Shown piece after piece: positions 25,593 to 33,408 of a DNA stretch of 64,000 nucleotides. The stretch spans positions 62,001 to 126,000 of the forward strand of contig CBDCBA010000031.1 in NCBI GenBank assembly GCA_965214125.1, in the 5' to 3' direction. The notes beneath the pieces were generated by a model that saw only the letters and a list, made by a program, of their open reading frames with translations, was not told where the DNA came from and did not search any database. The first letter of the stretch is position 1; every line of letters begins with the position of its first letter. This DNA is from CBDCBA01 sp965214125 (GTDB taxonomy: Bacteria > Planctomycetota > Phycisphaerae > Tepidisphaerales > Tepidisphaeraceae). The translations under genes and the position numbers were made by a program.

Positions 25593-26096
25593 CTAGCGCG
25601 GCAGGTTCCCGCCGCCACCGACGGCCGGGCCCAAGCCTCGCGGCGGGTCGTCCTGGTTGTTCTGCTGCGACCGGTTCGGGGCGTCGGTTGAACTCTCGGG
25701 CGGCAGGGTCGAGTCGCTCGCGCGCTGCTCGAGCGGCTCCGACGGCTCCGCGTTGGCGGCCGAGCGTTCGGCCGGCGTGACGACGCGGACGCCATCGCGG
25801 TTGTAGGTGCGGCTCTCGACGCCGCCCTCGCCGTCGAACATGGTGACGCGATAGAGGATGCCCTCGGCCGTGACCTGCTCGTCGTAGCTCTGCACGCTAT
25901 AGCCGGGCATGCCCTCCATGTCGGCCATGATCTGGGTCTGGACGCGCGAGGGCATGCCGGCGAGCTTGCCGGCGCTCAGGCCGGTGTCCATCGTCTCTTC
26001 GGCGACGGGCTCGGGATCGTTGTTGCAGCCAAGGATCGCGCCGCCCAACAGAAGGGCGGCGGCGGACAGGAGCGGAAGCGTGTAGCGGTAGGTCAT
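25593..26096 (-). CDS. Putative lipoprotein, unknown function
   Basis: A 167-residue protein with a clear lipoprotein signal: MTYRYTLPLLSAAALLLGGAI then LGC. Residues 45-110 (MPSRVQTQIMADMEGMPGYSVQSYDEQ, GILYRVTMFDGEGGVESRTYNRDG) look like a PepSY-like alpha-beta unit. The C-terminal third is low-complexity, rich in Ser, Pro, Gln and Gly, and disordered. No enzyme motif is seen. It is oriented with, but 97 bases upstream of, mqnE. Confidence 0.65.
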   Translation of the reverse strand: MTYRYTLPLLSAAALLLGGAILGCNNDPEPVAEETMDTGLSAGKLAGMPSRVQTQIMADMEGMPGYSVQSYDEQVTAEGILYRVTMFDGEGGVESRTYNRDGVRVVTPAERSAANAEPSEPLEQRASDSTLPPESSTDAPNRSQQNNQDDPPRGLGPAVGGGGNLPR

Positions 26097-26193
26097 GGCG
26101 TTGGAGGGTAGAATCGGGTGCGACGTCGCGTCGTGCGAGCGTGCAACCTAATCGGCCTCAACGCATTGCCGCCACGCCAAAAGTGGCGGAGAC

Positions 26194-27471
26194 TCAGGCG
26201 GCTGCCCGGTTGGACGCAAGGGTGCCGTGGGCGTCAGCCCGGTGCAGGTCGCGGTCCTCCCAGAGTCGCGTGGTCCGGCGAAGATACCGTTCGAGCGTCG
26301 CCGGGTCCTGTTGATCGCGATGCGCCAGCTTCCGCTCGTCCTTGAAGGCTGCGAGGTAGCCGAAGGCGGCCGCGTCATCGCCAAGGTGGATGCGCAGGGC
26401 CATCGCCTGATAGCCGGCCCGGTACATCGCCGCGCCCTTGCATTCGGCAAAGGCCCGCTGCGCGAACGTGGCAGCCTCGCGGCGGGCGGCGAGCGCGTCG
26501 GCCGGGCGACGCAGGTGTTGCTGGAGGATGTTCGCGCGCCGCAGGTGGTGATTGACCGTCCGCAGCAGCTCAATCGACCGCCGCACCGGCGACGATTCGT
26601 ACAACACCTGGCTCGACATGGCCGCCACCGCGTAAGCGGCGACCGCCTCCTGCGGCGTGCGCTCGTGCGTGAAGAATGACGCTCTCGGCTCCCCCTTCAG
26701 CGCGTCGTGCACCGCCAGCCCGCGCAGCCCGGCCGACTGCGCAACCTTGGACAGCGTTCGGTTGTCGATCTCGAGGTCGTCGCCCATCTGCTCCACGTCC
26801 GACGTCGCGAAAAAGCACTCCGGGCAGACGCTTACGGCGACAAGGTTGTAGTCGATCGCGTCGCCGTCGCGCGTGGTGGGGGTGTACGTCGGCACGTCGA
26901 AGACATCGACCTCCGACGCAAGCTTGCCGGCGCGAAGCTGGTAGTGCGCCACCTCGACGCCGAAGGCGTGGAAGGGGCATGTCAGGTTCCGCCGCAGCAG
27001 CGCATCGCAGCCGGGGACGATGCCGGGAGCGGCGAAATTGAGTTCCGCCTCCGCGTCCGCCTTGGCCTTGTCCGCGAAGGTTGCGGCCGCCGCGAGTTGT
27101 TCGCGGATGGCCGCGCACGTCAGCGGGCGCGTCAGGATTCCGAAGACGCCCAGTTGCGCGTACATGCGCTGGAGGCGCGGGTTCAGGTCGGCTGGCACGA
27201 GCAGCACAATCGCCGACGCGGCCGTCTTCGGGTGGCGGGCGAGCACGCGGACGATTTCGCCCACGTCGAGTCGCGGCACGGTGTCGAGCACGATCACGTC
27301 CGGCCCCACCGCGGCGCTGCGCTGGAGCAGGATGCGGCCGTCCGTAAACAGGTCGACGGTGGCGCCGGCGGCGGACAGAACCGCCTGGATCGCCTTCGTC
27401 TCCGTCGCGTTGCCATCGGCCGCGAAGATGTGGCGGCCGCGCAGCGGGTTGGCATCGGCGGAGTTGCTCAC
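26194..27471 (-). CDS. Receiver-like plus DUF2225 protein
   Basis: A 425-residue protein from GTG 27471. Residues 15-130 resemble a response-regulator receiver: VIVLDTVPRLDVGEIV has the Asp acceptor, but the conserved C-terminal Lys of the phosphorylation site is Arg (GILTRPLT) and the Thr/Ser position is Pro, so it may not be phosphorylated normally. Residues 155-400 match DUF2225: NLTCPFHAFGVEVAHYQL, YNLVAVSVCPECFFATSD and a helical TPR-like end (YRAGYQAMALRIHLGDDAAA). One of the two usual zinc-binding cysteine pairs is reduced to a single Cys plus His. Function unknown; a signalling scaffold is plausible. Confidence 0.72.
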   Translation of the reverse strand: MSNSADANPLRGRHIFAADGNATETKAIQAVLSAAGATVDLFTDGRILLQRSAAVGPDVIVLDTVPRLDVGEIVRVLARHPKTAASAIVLLVPADLNPRLQRMYAQLGVFGILTRPLTCAAIREQLAAAATFADKAKADAEAELNFAAPGIVPGCDALLRRNLTCPFHAFGVEVAHYQLRAGKLASEVDVFDVPTYTPTTRDGDAIDYNLVAVSVCPECFFATSDVEQMGDDLEIDNRTLSKVAQSAGLRGLAVHDALKGEPRASFFTHERTPQEAVAAYAVAAMSSQVLYESSPVRRSIELLRTVNHHLRRANILQQHLRRPADALAARREAATFAQRAFAECKGAAMYRAGYQAMALRIHLGDDAAAFGYLAAFKDERKLAHRDQQDPATLERYLRRTTRLWEDRDLHRADAHGTLASNRAAA

Positions 27472-27514
27472 ACCCGCTACGTCGACAAACGTTGCCGGCG
27501 ACTTGATCGGCCCG

Positions 27515-28438
27515 TCACAGCAGGGCGTCGACGATGCCCGCCGTGCCGAGCAACGTGCTGATCACGCCGTTCACGGTGAAGAACGCCAGCGACACCTTCG
27601 ACAGATCGTCCGGCCGCACGAGACGGTGCTCGACCATCAGCAGCACCGCGACCGCGCCCACGGCCACGAACCAGACCGTCCCGAGCAGCGGCGAGGCGAG
27701 GCCAAGGGCGATCAGGAAGAGGACGCCCGCGACGTGCGTCAGCCGGCTGACGAGCAGCGCCCGGCCGATGCCGAGGCGGCTGGGCAGGCTGTGAACTCCG
27801 TGCCGCAAATCGCTGTCACGGTCGGCGGTGGCGTAGATGACGTCGAAGCCGGCCGTCCAGCAGAGCACGCCGCCGGCCATGAGGAACGGCTCGATCGCCA
27901 CGCCGCCGGTGATCGCGATCCACGCGCAGATCGGCGAGAGCGCGAGGGCCGCCCCGAGGTAGTAGTGGCACAGGCTCGTGAAGCGCTTCAGCAGCGGATA
28001 GCCGCTAAGGAACGCCAGCACCGGCACGCTCAGCATCAGCGGCCACGGGTTGTTGTAGAGCCACCAGAACCCGCCGCAGGCGACGACGAAGCCGGTCGCG
28101 AAAAGCGACGTCGTCAGCAGCACCCACCCGCGGTCAAGCTGCCCGGCGGGAATGGCGCGGCGGGCGGTGCGCGGGTTGAGCGCGTCGAGTCTCGCGTCGA
28201 GCAACCGGTTGGCAGCCATCGCGACGGTGCGGGCGCAGACCATGCAGACGAGGATGAGCCCAAAGCTTCCCACGCCCCAGGTTTGGCCCCAGGCTGCCTG
28301 ATCCGAGACGGCCGCGAGCGTCGCCGCGAGCAGGGCGAACGGCAGGGCGAAGATGCTGTGCGACAGCTTGATGTCCGCCGCGAAGGCGCGAACGGCGCCA
28401 AGACCTCCAAGCGGTTCCGTCACGGGAGCGGCGGTCAC
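27515..28438 (-). CDS. mqnP: UbiA-family prenyltransferase, menaquinone type
   Basis: A 307-residue integral membrane protein from GTG 28438 with eight to nine hydrophobic segments. The first Asp-rich motif, MAANRLLDARLDALNPRT near residue 75, and the second, DVIYATADRDSDLRHGVHS near 200, bind prenyl diphosphate through magnesium. It attaches a polyprenyl chain to an aromatic acid. Its position between MqnE and UbiE/MenG in a futalosine-pathway setting makes the MqnP assignment likely; 4-hydroxybenzoate prenyltransferase UbiA is the alternative from sequence alone. It is divergent from ubiE across a BIME element. Confidence 0.85.
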   Translation of the reverse strand: MTAAPVTEPLGGLGAVRAFAADIKLSHSIFALPFALLAATLAAVSDQAAWGQTWGVGSFGLILVCMVCARTVAMAANRLLDARLDALNPRTARRAIPAGQLDRGWVLLTTSLFATGFVVACGGFWWLYNNPWPLMLSVPVLAFLSGYPLLKRFTSLCHYYLGAALALSPICAWIAITGGVAIEPFLMAGGVLCWTAGFDVIYATADRDSDLRHGVHSLPSRLGIGRALLVSRLTHVAGVLFLIALGLASPLLGTVWFVAVGAVAVLLMVEHRLVRPDDLSKVSLAFFTVNGVISTLLGTAGIVDALL

Positions 28439-28446
28439 GTTCCACG

Positions 28447-28517
28447 ATAGCTGCGACCCAACGGGTCGCGGTCCGTTTCACGTGAAGCCCGACCGCGACC
28501 CGTTGGGTCGCAGCTAT
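28447..28517. repeat. REP/BIME-like element, ATAG family pair
   Basis: Inverted arms at 28447-28473 and 28491-28517, identical over 27 bases. Each arm is ATAG followed by the hairpin GCGACCC-AAC-GGGTCGC and GG. The spacer holds TTCACGTGAA. The element fills most of the 87-base gap between divergent starts at 28438 and 28526, so it could affect both promoters. A related single hairpin with covarying stem lies at 44529. Confidence 0.8.
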
Positions 28518-28525
28518 GGTCGACT

Positions 28526-29470
28526 GTGACGAAGCCAGACGAACTCTGGGACCGCGATCGCCTGAAGAATCCCCACGCGGTGGCGGACAAGCAGAAGCGC
28601 GTGCAGTCGATGTTCGCCGCGATCGCCCCGAGCTACGACCTGAACAACCGCCTTTGGAGCCTCGGCATCGACCAGCGGTGGCGGAAGAAGGCGGTGAAGC
28701 TGTCGCGGCTGAAGGGGGACGACGTGGTCGTGGACGTGGCGTGCGGGACGGGGGATCTATCGATCGCTTACTGGTCAGCCCTGCGGCGGTTGATGGATCG
28801 TGACCTGCCGCTGGAAGACCTCGATCCGCAGGTGATCGGCGTCGACTACACGTACGAGATGCTCCCGTCCGCAGTCGCAAAGGGTGTGCGGCTCAATCCG
28901 CGTAAGGTAGCTGCGTCGCCACGCGACGCAGGTCGGGGTGATGCGTATGACGACTCGAAAAGCACCGACCGCCCTGCGTCGCGTGGCGACGCAGCTACCT
29001 TGGGGGGATCGGGACGAACTTGCCTTCGCTTTCTCCAGGGCGACGCTCAAGCTTTGCCCCTGCCCGACGCCTGCTGCGACGTGGTCAGCATCGCCTTCGG
29101 CATCCGCAACGTGGCTGACTCAACGAGGGCCTACCGCGAGTTCCGCCGCGTGCTGCGGCCGGGGGGGCGGGTCGTGGTGCTCGAGTTCAGCAAGCCGACG
29201 AACAAGCTCATCCGCTGGGGCTACGACCTCTACTTCAACCACGTCCTGACCCGCATGGCGAGCCTCGTCGCCCGCGACAAGACCGGGGCCTACCGCTACC
29301 TCGCCAGCAGCGTCGAGACGTTCAAGCCACGCCAGCAGATGGTGAGCGAACTGGAACAGGCCGGCTTCGCGAATGTCACGGCCACGCCGCTGACGTTCGG
29401 CGTGGCACTCATATATGTGGGAGAGGTGCCGGGAGGGCCGGGTTCCACCCCGGCCTCTGACGCCGGTTGA
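28526..29470 (+). CDS. menG: UbiE/MenG methyltransferase with repeat-derived insertions
   Basis: A 314-residue demethylmenaquinone C-methyltransferase, last step of menaquinone synthesis; typical members are 230-260 residues. AIAPSYDLNNRLWSLGIDQRWRK and VVVDVACGTGDLSI (SAM motif I) are clear, as are LQGDAQALPLPDACCDVVSIAFGIRNV and EFSKPTNKLIRWGYDLYF. Two additions come from repeats. Residues about 127-159 are encoded by an inserted 98-base BIME, in frame, between motif I and motif II. The last 14 residues, PGGPGSTPASDAG and stop, are encoded by another BIME. GTG 28526 is the start; no clear ribosome site precedes it. Confidence 0.9.
   Translation: MTKPDELWDRDRLKNPHAVADKQKRVQSMFAAIAPSYDLNNRLWSLGIDQRWRKKAVKLSRLKGDDVVVDVACGTGDLSIAYWSALRRLMDRDLPLEDLDPQVIGVDYTYEMLPSAVAKGVRLNPRKVAASPRDAGRGDAYDDSKSTDRPASRGDAATLGGSGRTCLRFLQGDAQALPLPDACCDVVSIAFGIRNVADSTRAYREFRRVLRPGGRVVVLEFSKPTNKLIRWGYDLYFNHVLTRMASLVARDKTGAYRYLASSVETFKPRQQMVSELEQAGFANVTATPLTFGVALIYVGEVPGGPGSTPASDAG
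28904..29001. repeat. BIME-like element inserted inside ubiE/menG
   Basis: Perfect 29-base inverted arms at 28904-28932 and 28973-29001. Each reads AAGGTAG then the hairpin CTGCGTCGC-CA-CGCGACGCAG, a GTAG-headed REP. The element is read through in frame and adds about 33 residues to UbiE. Confidence 0.85.
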
Positions 29471-29508
29471 CGTTCGCTCCGAAGGCCGGGGTGGAACCCG
29501 GCCCTCCC
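29431..29508. repeat. BIME-like element, GGAG family copy 1
   Basis: Inverted 25-base arms at 29431-29455 and 29484-29508, each GGGAGGGCCGGG-TTCCA-CCCCGGCC, around a 28-base spacer containing GGTTGACG. It encodes the last residues and the stop codon of UbiE. The copy at 36535 matches in arms and spacer. Confidence 0.85.
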
Positions 29509-29537
29509 AAAAGACGAGTCGCCGCGGAGGACGACCG

Positions 29538-29623
29538 GGGGGCGAGGGCACAGGACCGGGATCGTTTAGGGCTGCTTCCTCTCGGACCTGACCCGGTTCG
29601 CGACCGACCCTTGCCTCGGCCCG
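29538..29623 (-). ncRNA. ffs: Signal recognition particle RNA, small bacterial type
   Basis: On the minus strand the conserved apical domain reads GGGTCAGGTCCGAGAGGAAG then CAGCC, the SRP RNA helix 8 with GAGA-type tetraloop and asymmetric internal loop. Flanks GGC-GAGG-CA and TG-CCTC-GCC pair to close the hairpin. Ends are approximate. It binds Ffh for co-translational targeting. It follows the cyclophilin gene on the same strand. Confidence 0.85.
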
Positions 29624-29674
29624 GCCGTCCTTCGCGGCGAGTCGAGCCCGCCGATATCGGGCGGGGCAGGGATG

Positions 29675-30763
29675 CTAGTCGCGAAGGCCTTCGGCGGCAA
29701 TGTCGCGGCCCGGTTCCGCCGGCCGCGACGACGGCAGCGGCGCATCGTTCAAATCCCTCAGGTCGTTCACGTCGCCCGCGTCGATGGCGCCGCCGGCGTC
29801 GAGCGCGACGAGCACCTCGTACTGGTTGGCCGTCCCCGGCTCCACGCGGCGCACCTCGACCTGCTCGATGACCACCGGTGCCTCAGGCCGGCCCAGGCGC
29901 TCGTCAACGAGCGGGGCGGCGGCGATGTCGCGCACGACGTTCATCCCCTGCACCACGCGTCCGAAGACCGTGTAGCGGCCATCGAGGCGGCGCGTGTTCT
30001 CGTAGTCGAGGGCGATGAAGAACTGGCTGCCCGCCGAGTTGCGGGCGGCGTCGCGCGGCATGGCGCCCTGCCGCTCGATCGGGTCCCCCTCGCGCGCCAT
30101 GCTCAGCACGCCCGGCAGGTGGGGGCGCTCGTTGAACTCGGCGTCGATGCGGTAGCCGGGCCCGCCGGTGCCGTCGCCGACCGGGTCGCCGCCCTGGATG
30201 ACGAAGCCCGGCACCACGCGGTGAAACGTCAGCCCGTCGTAGTACCCGCCGGCGGCGAGGTCGAGGAAGTTGCCGATCGTGTGCGGCGCGCCGTCGTAGT
30301 AGAACGCGAGCGTCATCGCGCCAAGGTCGGTCTGCACGATCGCGTATTGCAGCGGCTCGACCTTCACCGCCGTCGGCCCCGGTGCAGCGCCAACGCGATT
30401 GTCGCCCAGCACGCTGATGACGTACGGCGTCGACGCGAACTGCGCGGTCGCGAGGTTCTGCGGCGTCTCCGGGTCCGTTGGGTAGAGGAGGTAGGTGCCG
30501 ACGCGGATCGAGGGGTACACGCTCGTGAGGTCCACCGCCTCGCCCGCCGGCAAGATGGAGTCGGACTCGACCACGTCCTGCCCGACGGGGATGCGGTCGC
30601 CCTGAAACGTCGTCAGGACGAGGCGCAGCGGGACGTTGCCGTCATTGGCGAAGGTCAGCGGCTGCGTCGGGGCGAACCACGTTTTCGCCGGACGCACCTC
30701 CGCCGACGCGGGTCCGGCGAGGAGGAGCGCGAGCAGCAGGGCAAGCGTGCGGGAGAAAGTCAT
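29675..30763 (-). CDS. Secreted cyclophilin-type peptidyl-prolyl isomerase
   Basis: A 362-residue exported protein. ATG 30763 begins a signal peptide (MTFSRTLALLLALLLAGPAS). Residues about 20-125 form an N-terminal domain resembling DUF1573-type beta-sandwiches (PLTFANDGNVPLRLVLTTFQGD). Residues about 135-310 are the cyclophilin domain: TIGNFLDLAAGGYYDGLTFHRVVPGFVIQGGDP, MARNSAGSQFFI-like ARNSAGSQFFIALDY, and YTVFGRVVQGMNVV. The Arg, Phe and Gln of the active site are present. It folds or remodels exported proteins. The C-terminal tail is low complexity. Divergent from the gene at 30865. Confidence 0.9.
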   Translation of the reverse strand: MTFSRTLALLLALLLAGPASAEVRPAKTWFAPTQPLTFANDGNVPLRLVLTTFQGDRIPVGQDVVESDSILPAGEAVDLTSVYPSIRVGTYLLYPTDPETPQNLATAQFASTPYVISVLGDNRVGAAPGPTAVKVEPLQYAIVQTDLGAMTLAFYYDGAPHTIGNFLDLAAGGYYDGLTFHRVVPGFVIQGGDPVGDGTGGPGYRIDAEFNERPHLPGVLSMAREGDPIERQGAMPRDAARNSAGSQFFIALDYENTRRLDGRYTVFGRVVQGMNVVRDIAAAPLVDERLGRPEAPVVIEQVEVRRVEPGTANQYEVLVALDAGGAIDAGDVNDLRDLNDAPLPSSRPAEPGRDIAAEGLRD

Positions 30764-30864
30764 GCGGAAGTAAGGTTGCGAAGGGGCCGGTTCGAATCGC
30801 TTGGCGACGGAACGGCCGAATCGTACCGTCCTGACGGGCGGCGTCCTGTTCGCCCGCAACTGCC

Positions 30865-31401
30865 ATGACCACCGCTCCCACTGCTACGACCCTCCGCACG
30901 TGCGGCCTGTTGCTCGCCGTCGCCGCCTGCCTCGGGACCTCCGCCGCGCTGGCCGACGACGCGACGCCCGCATCCCGGCCGACCACCGATCAGGCCGACG
31001 CCACGATGAATCGCCTGCTCGGCCCGGCGTCGACCGCGCCGGCAACGCGGCGCGACCCGGCCGCCTCGCAACCGGCTCCCGCCGATCGCACGCCGGCGGC
31101 CACGGTCGCGCCGAACGCCGCCCCGAAACGCCTACTGCGCGAGGGGACGTTTCTGGTCGATCGGATGGGGCATGTGCGGGAGACGGAAACGGGCGACTAC
31201 GAGTTTGTGTTCGCCGCCGACAACGCCACCGCCGCGGCGGCCGACCCGCCGATGCGTCTGGTCCCGAACCTGAACCTGATGGCAATCGACTCGCAGTCGA
31301 TCGGCACCGAACGCCGCCGCTACCGCGTGACGGGACGCGTCACGGAGTATCGCGGGCGGAACTATCTGATCCTGGAGAAAGTTGTTTTTCTCGATGACTA
31401 A
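30865..31401 (+). CDS. Secreted protein of unknown function
   Basis: A 178-residue protein with a signal peptide (TLRTCGLLLAVAACLGTSAAL, cleavage near 31), then a 60-residue Ala/Pro/Thr-rich linker, then a conserved-looking C-terminal domain: REGTFLVDRMGHVRETETGDYEFVF and YRVTGRVTEYRGRNYLILEKVV. The last segment resembles an OB-fold strand pattern seen in short planctomycete secreted proteins. No catalytic motif. Divergent from the cyclophilin gene by 101 bases, so they may share a regulatory region. Confidence 0.65.
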   Translation: MTTAPTATTLRTCGLLLAVAACLGTSAALADDATPASRPTTDQADATMNRLLGPASTAPATRRDPAASQPAPADRTPAATVAPNAAPKRLLREGTFLVDRMGHVRETETGDYEFVFAADNATAAAADPPMRLVPNLNLMAIDSQSIGTERRRYRVTGRVTEYRGRNYLILEKVVFLDD

Positions 31402-31428
31402 TGAGAACGCGATGGACCATGTACATGC

Positions 31429-31498
31429 TCGTTAGCCGCCCCGCCTCGCGGGGCGCGTGGATCGTGCAGAGCGCCCCGCAAGGCGGGGCGGCTAACGA
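31429..31498. repeat. REP/BIME-like element, TTAG family copy 2
   Basis: Arms at 31429-31456 and 31471-31498 match copy 1 at 23052 except for one base (CAAGG for CGAGG in the right arm). The 14-base spacer again begins GTGGA but otherwise differs, so arms are more conserved than spacers. Confidence 0.8.
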
Positions 31499-31576
31499 GC
31501 GGTCGTGGGAGGACGCGCACAATTTACGAATTGCTCAGTAGCCGGCCGCGTCGCCCGGTGGTCGGCCGCGGGGGGA

Positions 31577-31815
31577 CGGGCAACGTCCTATTCGGCTCAA
31601 GCTGCGAGGCCCTGTGTCCGATAAGTGGCATGGCCGACGGGGTCGTTGCGATCCTCCCCGCCGGCTGCATCCTTCCACTGGCGCGTGCGGTGCATGCGTC
31701 GGGCCGGGACGCTGTGAAATCTGGTGCGCCGGAGGCCCGCGTGCGGCAACGCACTGGGCGGCCGGTTCCGTTGCTGACCGCGAGGCCGCCTTTGCCGCTG
31801 CCTCGCGGTTTTTCT
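31577..31815 (+). ncRNA. Candidate structured RNA ending in a terminator
   Basis: A 240-base stretch with no convincing coding frame. It contains GTGCG-GCAA-CGCAC (31741-31754), a stem closed by a GNRA-type tetraloop, and ends in the terminator at 31777. GGGCAAC and GTCCTATTCGG occur at its start and again just beyond its end. It may be an unrecognised small RNA or the leader of the gene at 31878. I matched it to no known family. Confidence 0.3.
31777..31813 (+). terminator. Rho-independent terminator
   Basis: ACCGCGAGGC and GCCTCGCGGT form a perfect 10-bp stem with a 13-base loop, followed by five T. It is one of the best terminators in the window yet no gene on this strand ends nearby, which supports a non-coding transcript upstream or a terminator/antiterminator leader. 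Confidence 0.65.
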
Positions 31816-31877
31816 GCGCCGGGCAACCGCGTTGGAAAAGTCCTATTCGGGTGGAGCGTCTCTAGCGTTGAGGTGAC

Positions 31878-33200
31878 GTGACGCTCGCCTTTCCGCTGGC
31901 TCTGCTCCTGCTGCTGCCGTGGGCGGCCACGGCGTGGCTTGTGTGGCGGCGGCCGACGGCGGGCCGGCCGCGGGCGGTGCCGTTCGTTCGACTTTGGCAA
32001 GCGGGCACGCCTCGCGCACGGGGTCGCCTGGGACGCCCGCCGTGGCCGGTCGTGCTGGGCCTCGCGGCGCTGCTCCTGCTCTGCCTCGCCGCGATGCAGC
32101 CGCGGATCAGCACTCGGTTCGGCCAGAGCGTCCTCGTCGATGTCATTCGCCCGGCGGACGAAATTCCTGTTGCCAGCGAGATCGACCTGCTTCGCCAGCA
32201 CCCGTCGACGGTCGTGACGTCGGAGTCCGCGGTCGACGTGGAAGACCTTTGGCCAACGGCGTTCGCTCGCGCCCGCGACGGCGGGAACGTGATCGTCCTG
32301 GGCGGCACACGCCCGCCAGCCGACTTGCCGAACCTGCATTGGATGCCGACGCCACCGGTCGCCGCCGTGGGCATCGCCGGTGCGTCGGTGGGCGACGCGG
32401 GCGAACTTGCCGTCTCGCTTTGGCGCACGTCCGACGGGCCGGAGGCGGTGCGCGTGCGAACGTTCGATGGCCGCCAGACCTCGAAGCAGTTTGCCGAAGG
32501 AGACCTCGCGACGATCGCCCTCATCCCGCCGTCGACCGACCGCGACGCGCGGCACTTGGAGGTCGGTGCCAACGGAGCGAGCGTCCGACTGGAGCGGCAG
32601 GGCGACTGGTCGGGCTTTCGACGTGGCGAGGCGATGCCGACGCCGGTCGAGCGAATGCTCGCCGCGTTGGAAGCGGCCCGTCCCGCGACCGAGGCCAAAC
32701 TGTTCGTGACCACCGAGCCGTTGGCCGGCCGCAGCGGCGTCCACCTTGCGGCGCTGAACGCAACGGTGCCAGCCCTGTCGCAGCGTGTGGCGTGTCCCTT
32801 GCCTCCGATCGACTGGAACGGCTTGGGCCCGTTCGACGTGGCGGACACTGATCCACCAGGCCAAGGGTGGGAACCGCTCCTGACGGCGGACGGCATCGCG
32901 GTGGTGGCTTTTCGCGAGACGGCGGGTGGAGCGAGGCAAGTCTGGTTCGGGGTGAGTTCGCAGGCCCTGCACGCGAGCGAGGCGTACGTGCAGCTTTGGG
33001 CCGAGCTTCACACGTGGCTCTCGCGCGGCGGTCCGCGGTGGATCGTGACGGGGACGACCTCTCCCTCTGCGGAAGCGACCGATGCGGGGGAGACGGAGCG
33101 ATGGCTTGCGGCGCGGGCGCGGGGCCCGGCGCTGGCGCGGCCGCTGATTCTGGTGGCGGGCGGCTTTCTGGCTTGCGCGGCGTGGCGAATCAGTCGATAA
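31878..33200 (+). CDS. BatA-like N-terminal membrane protein
   Basis: A 440-residue protein from GTG 31878 with GAGG just upstream. It starts with a hydrophobic helix (LAFPLALLLLLPWAATAWLVW), a short cytoplasmic RRP region, and a second helix (PPWPVVLGLAALLLLCLAAM), the BatA / aerotolerance-regulator N-terminal arrangement. A large domain without a VWA metal site follows (VIVLGGTRPPADLPNLHW resembles a class I glutamine amidotransferase-like fold common in these proteins). A final helix (LILVAGGFLACAAW) ends it. Related proteins are found with MoxR-VWA systems, but no such neighbours are here. Function unknown. Confidence 0.72.
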   Translation: MTLAFPLALLLLLPWAATAWLVWRRPTAGRPRAVPFVRLWQAGTPRARGRLGRPPWPVVLGLAALLLLCLAAMQPRISTRFGQSVLVDVIRPADEIPVASEIDLLRQHPSTVVTSESAVDVEDLWPTAFARARDGGNVIVLGGTRPPADLPNLHWMPTPPVAAVGIAGASVGDAGELAVSLWRTSDGPEAVRVRTFDGRQTSKQFAEGDLATIALIPPSTDRDARHLEVGANGASVRLERQGDWSGFRRGEAMPTPVERMLAALEAARPATEAKLFVTTEPLAGRSGVHLAALNATVPALSQRVACPLPPIDWNGLGPFDVADTDPPGQGWEPLLTADGIAVVAFRETAGGARQVWFGVSSQALHASEAYVQLWAELHTWLSRGGPRWIVTGTTSPSAEATDAGETERWLAARARGPALARPLILVAGGFLACAAWRISR

Positions 33201-33408
33201 GCGGGCTGTCGGCGGGTGCGTCGATGTCGGCCGCGTCGGCCGAGGATCGCTTGACACCCCCCGGCCCCCCGTTTAGCGTCGCAGGTTCCCCCACGCACGG
33301 CGTTTGATCGACGGACGCACCGCGTTCGCCCCACTCGCCCGGCCCCGCCAGACCCTGGTCACGTCCCTTCGCACGGGGCGTGCCCGCTCCCCGCAGATGC
33401 AGCGCGAC

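Noticed and set aside
28476..28485. TTCACGTGAA palindrome as a regulatory operator between mqnP and ubiE
   Set aside because: It is the spacer of a repeat pair and no second copy was found beside related genes.
31531..31881. 116-codon plus-strand frame upstream of the BatA-like gene
   Set aside because: No signal, domain or ribosome site; it runs through the terminator hairpin, so a non-coding element is more likely.
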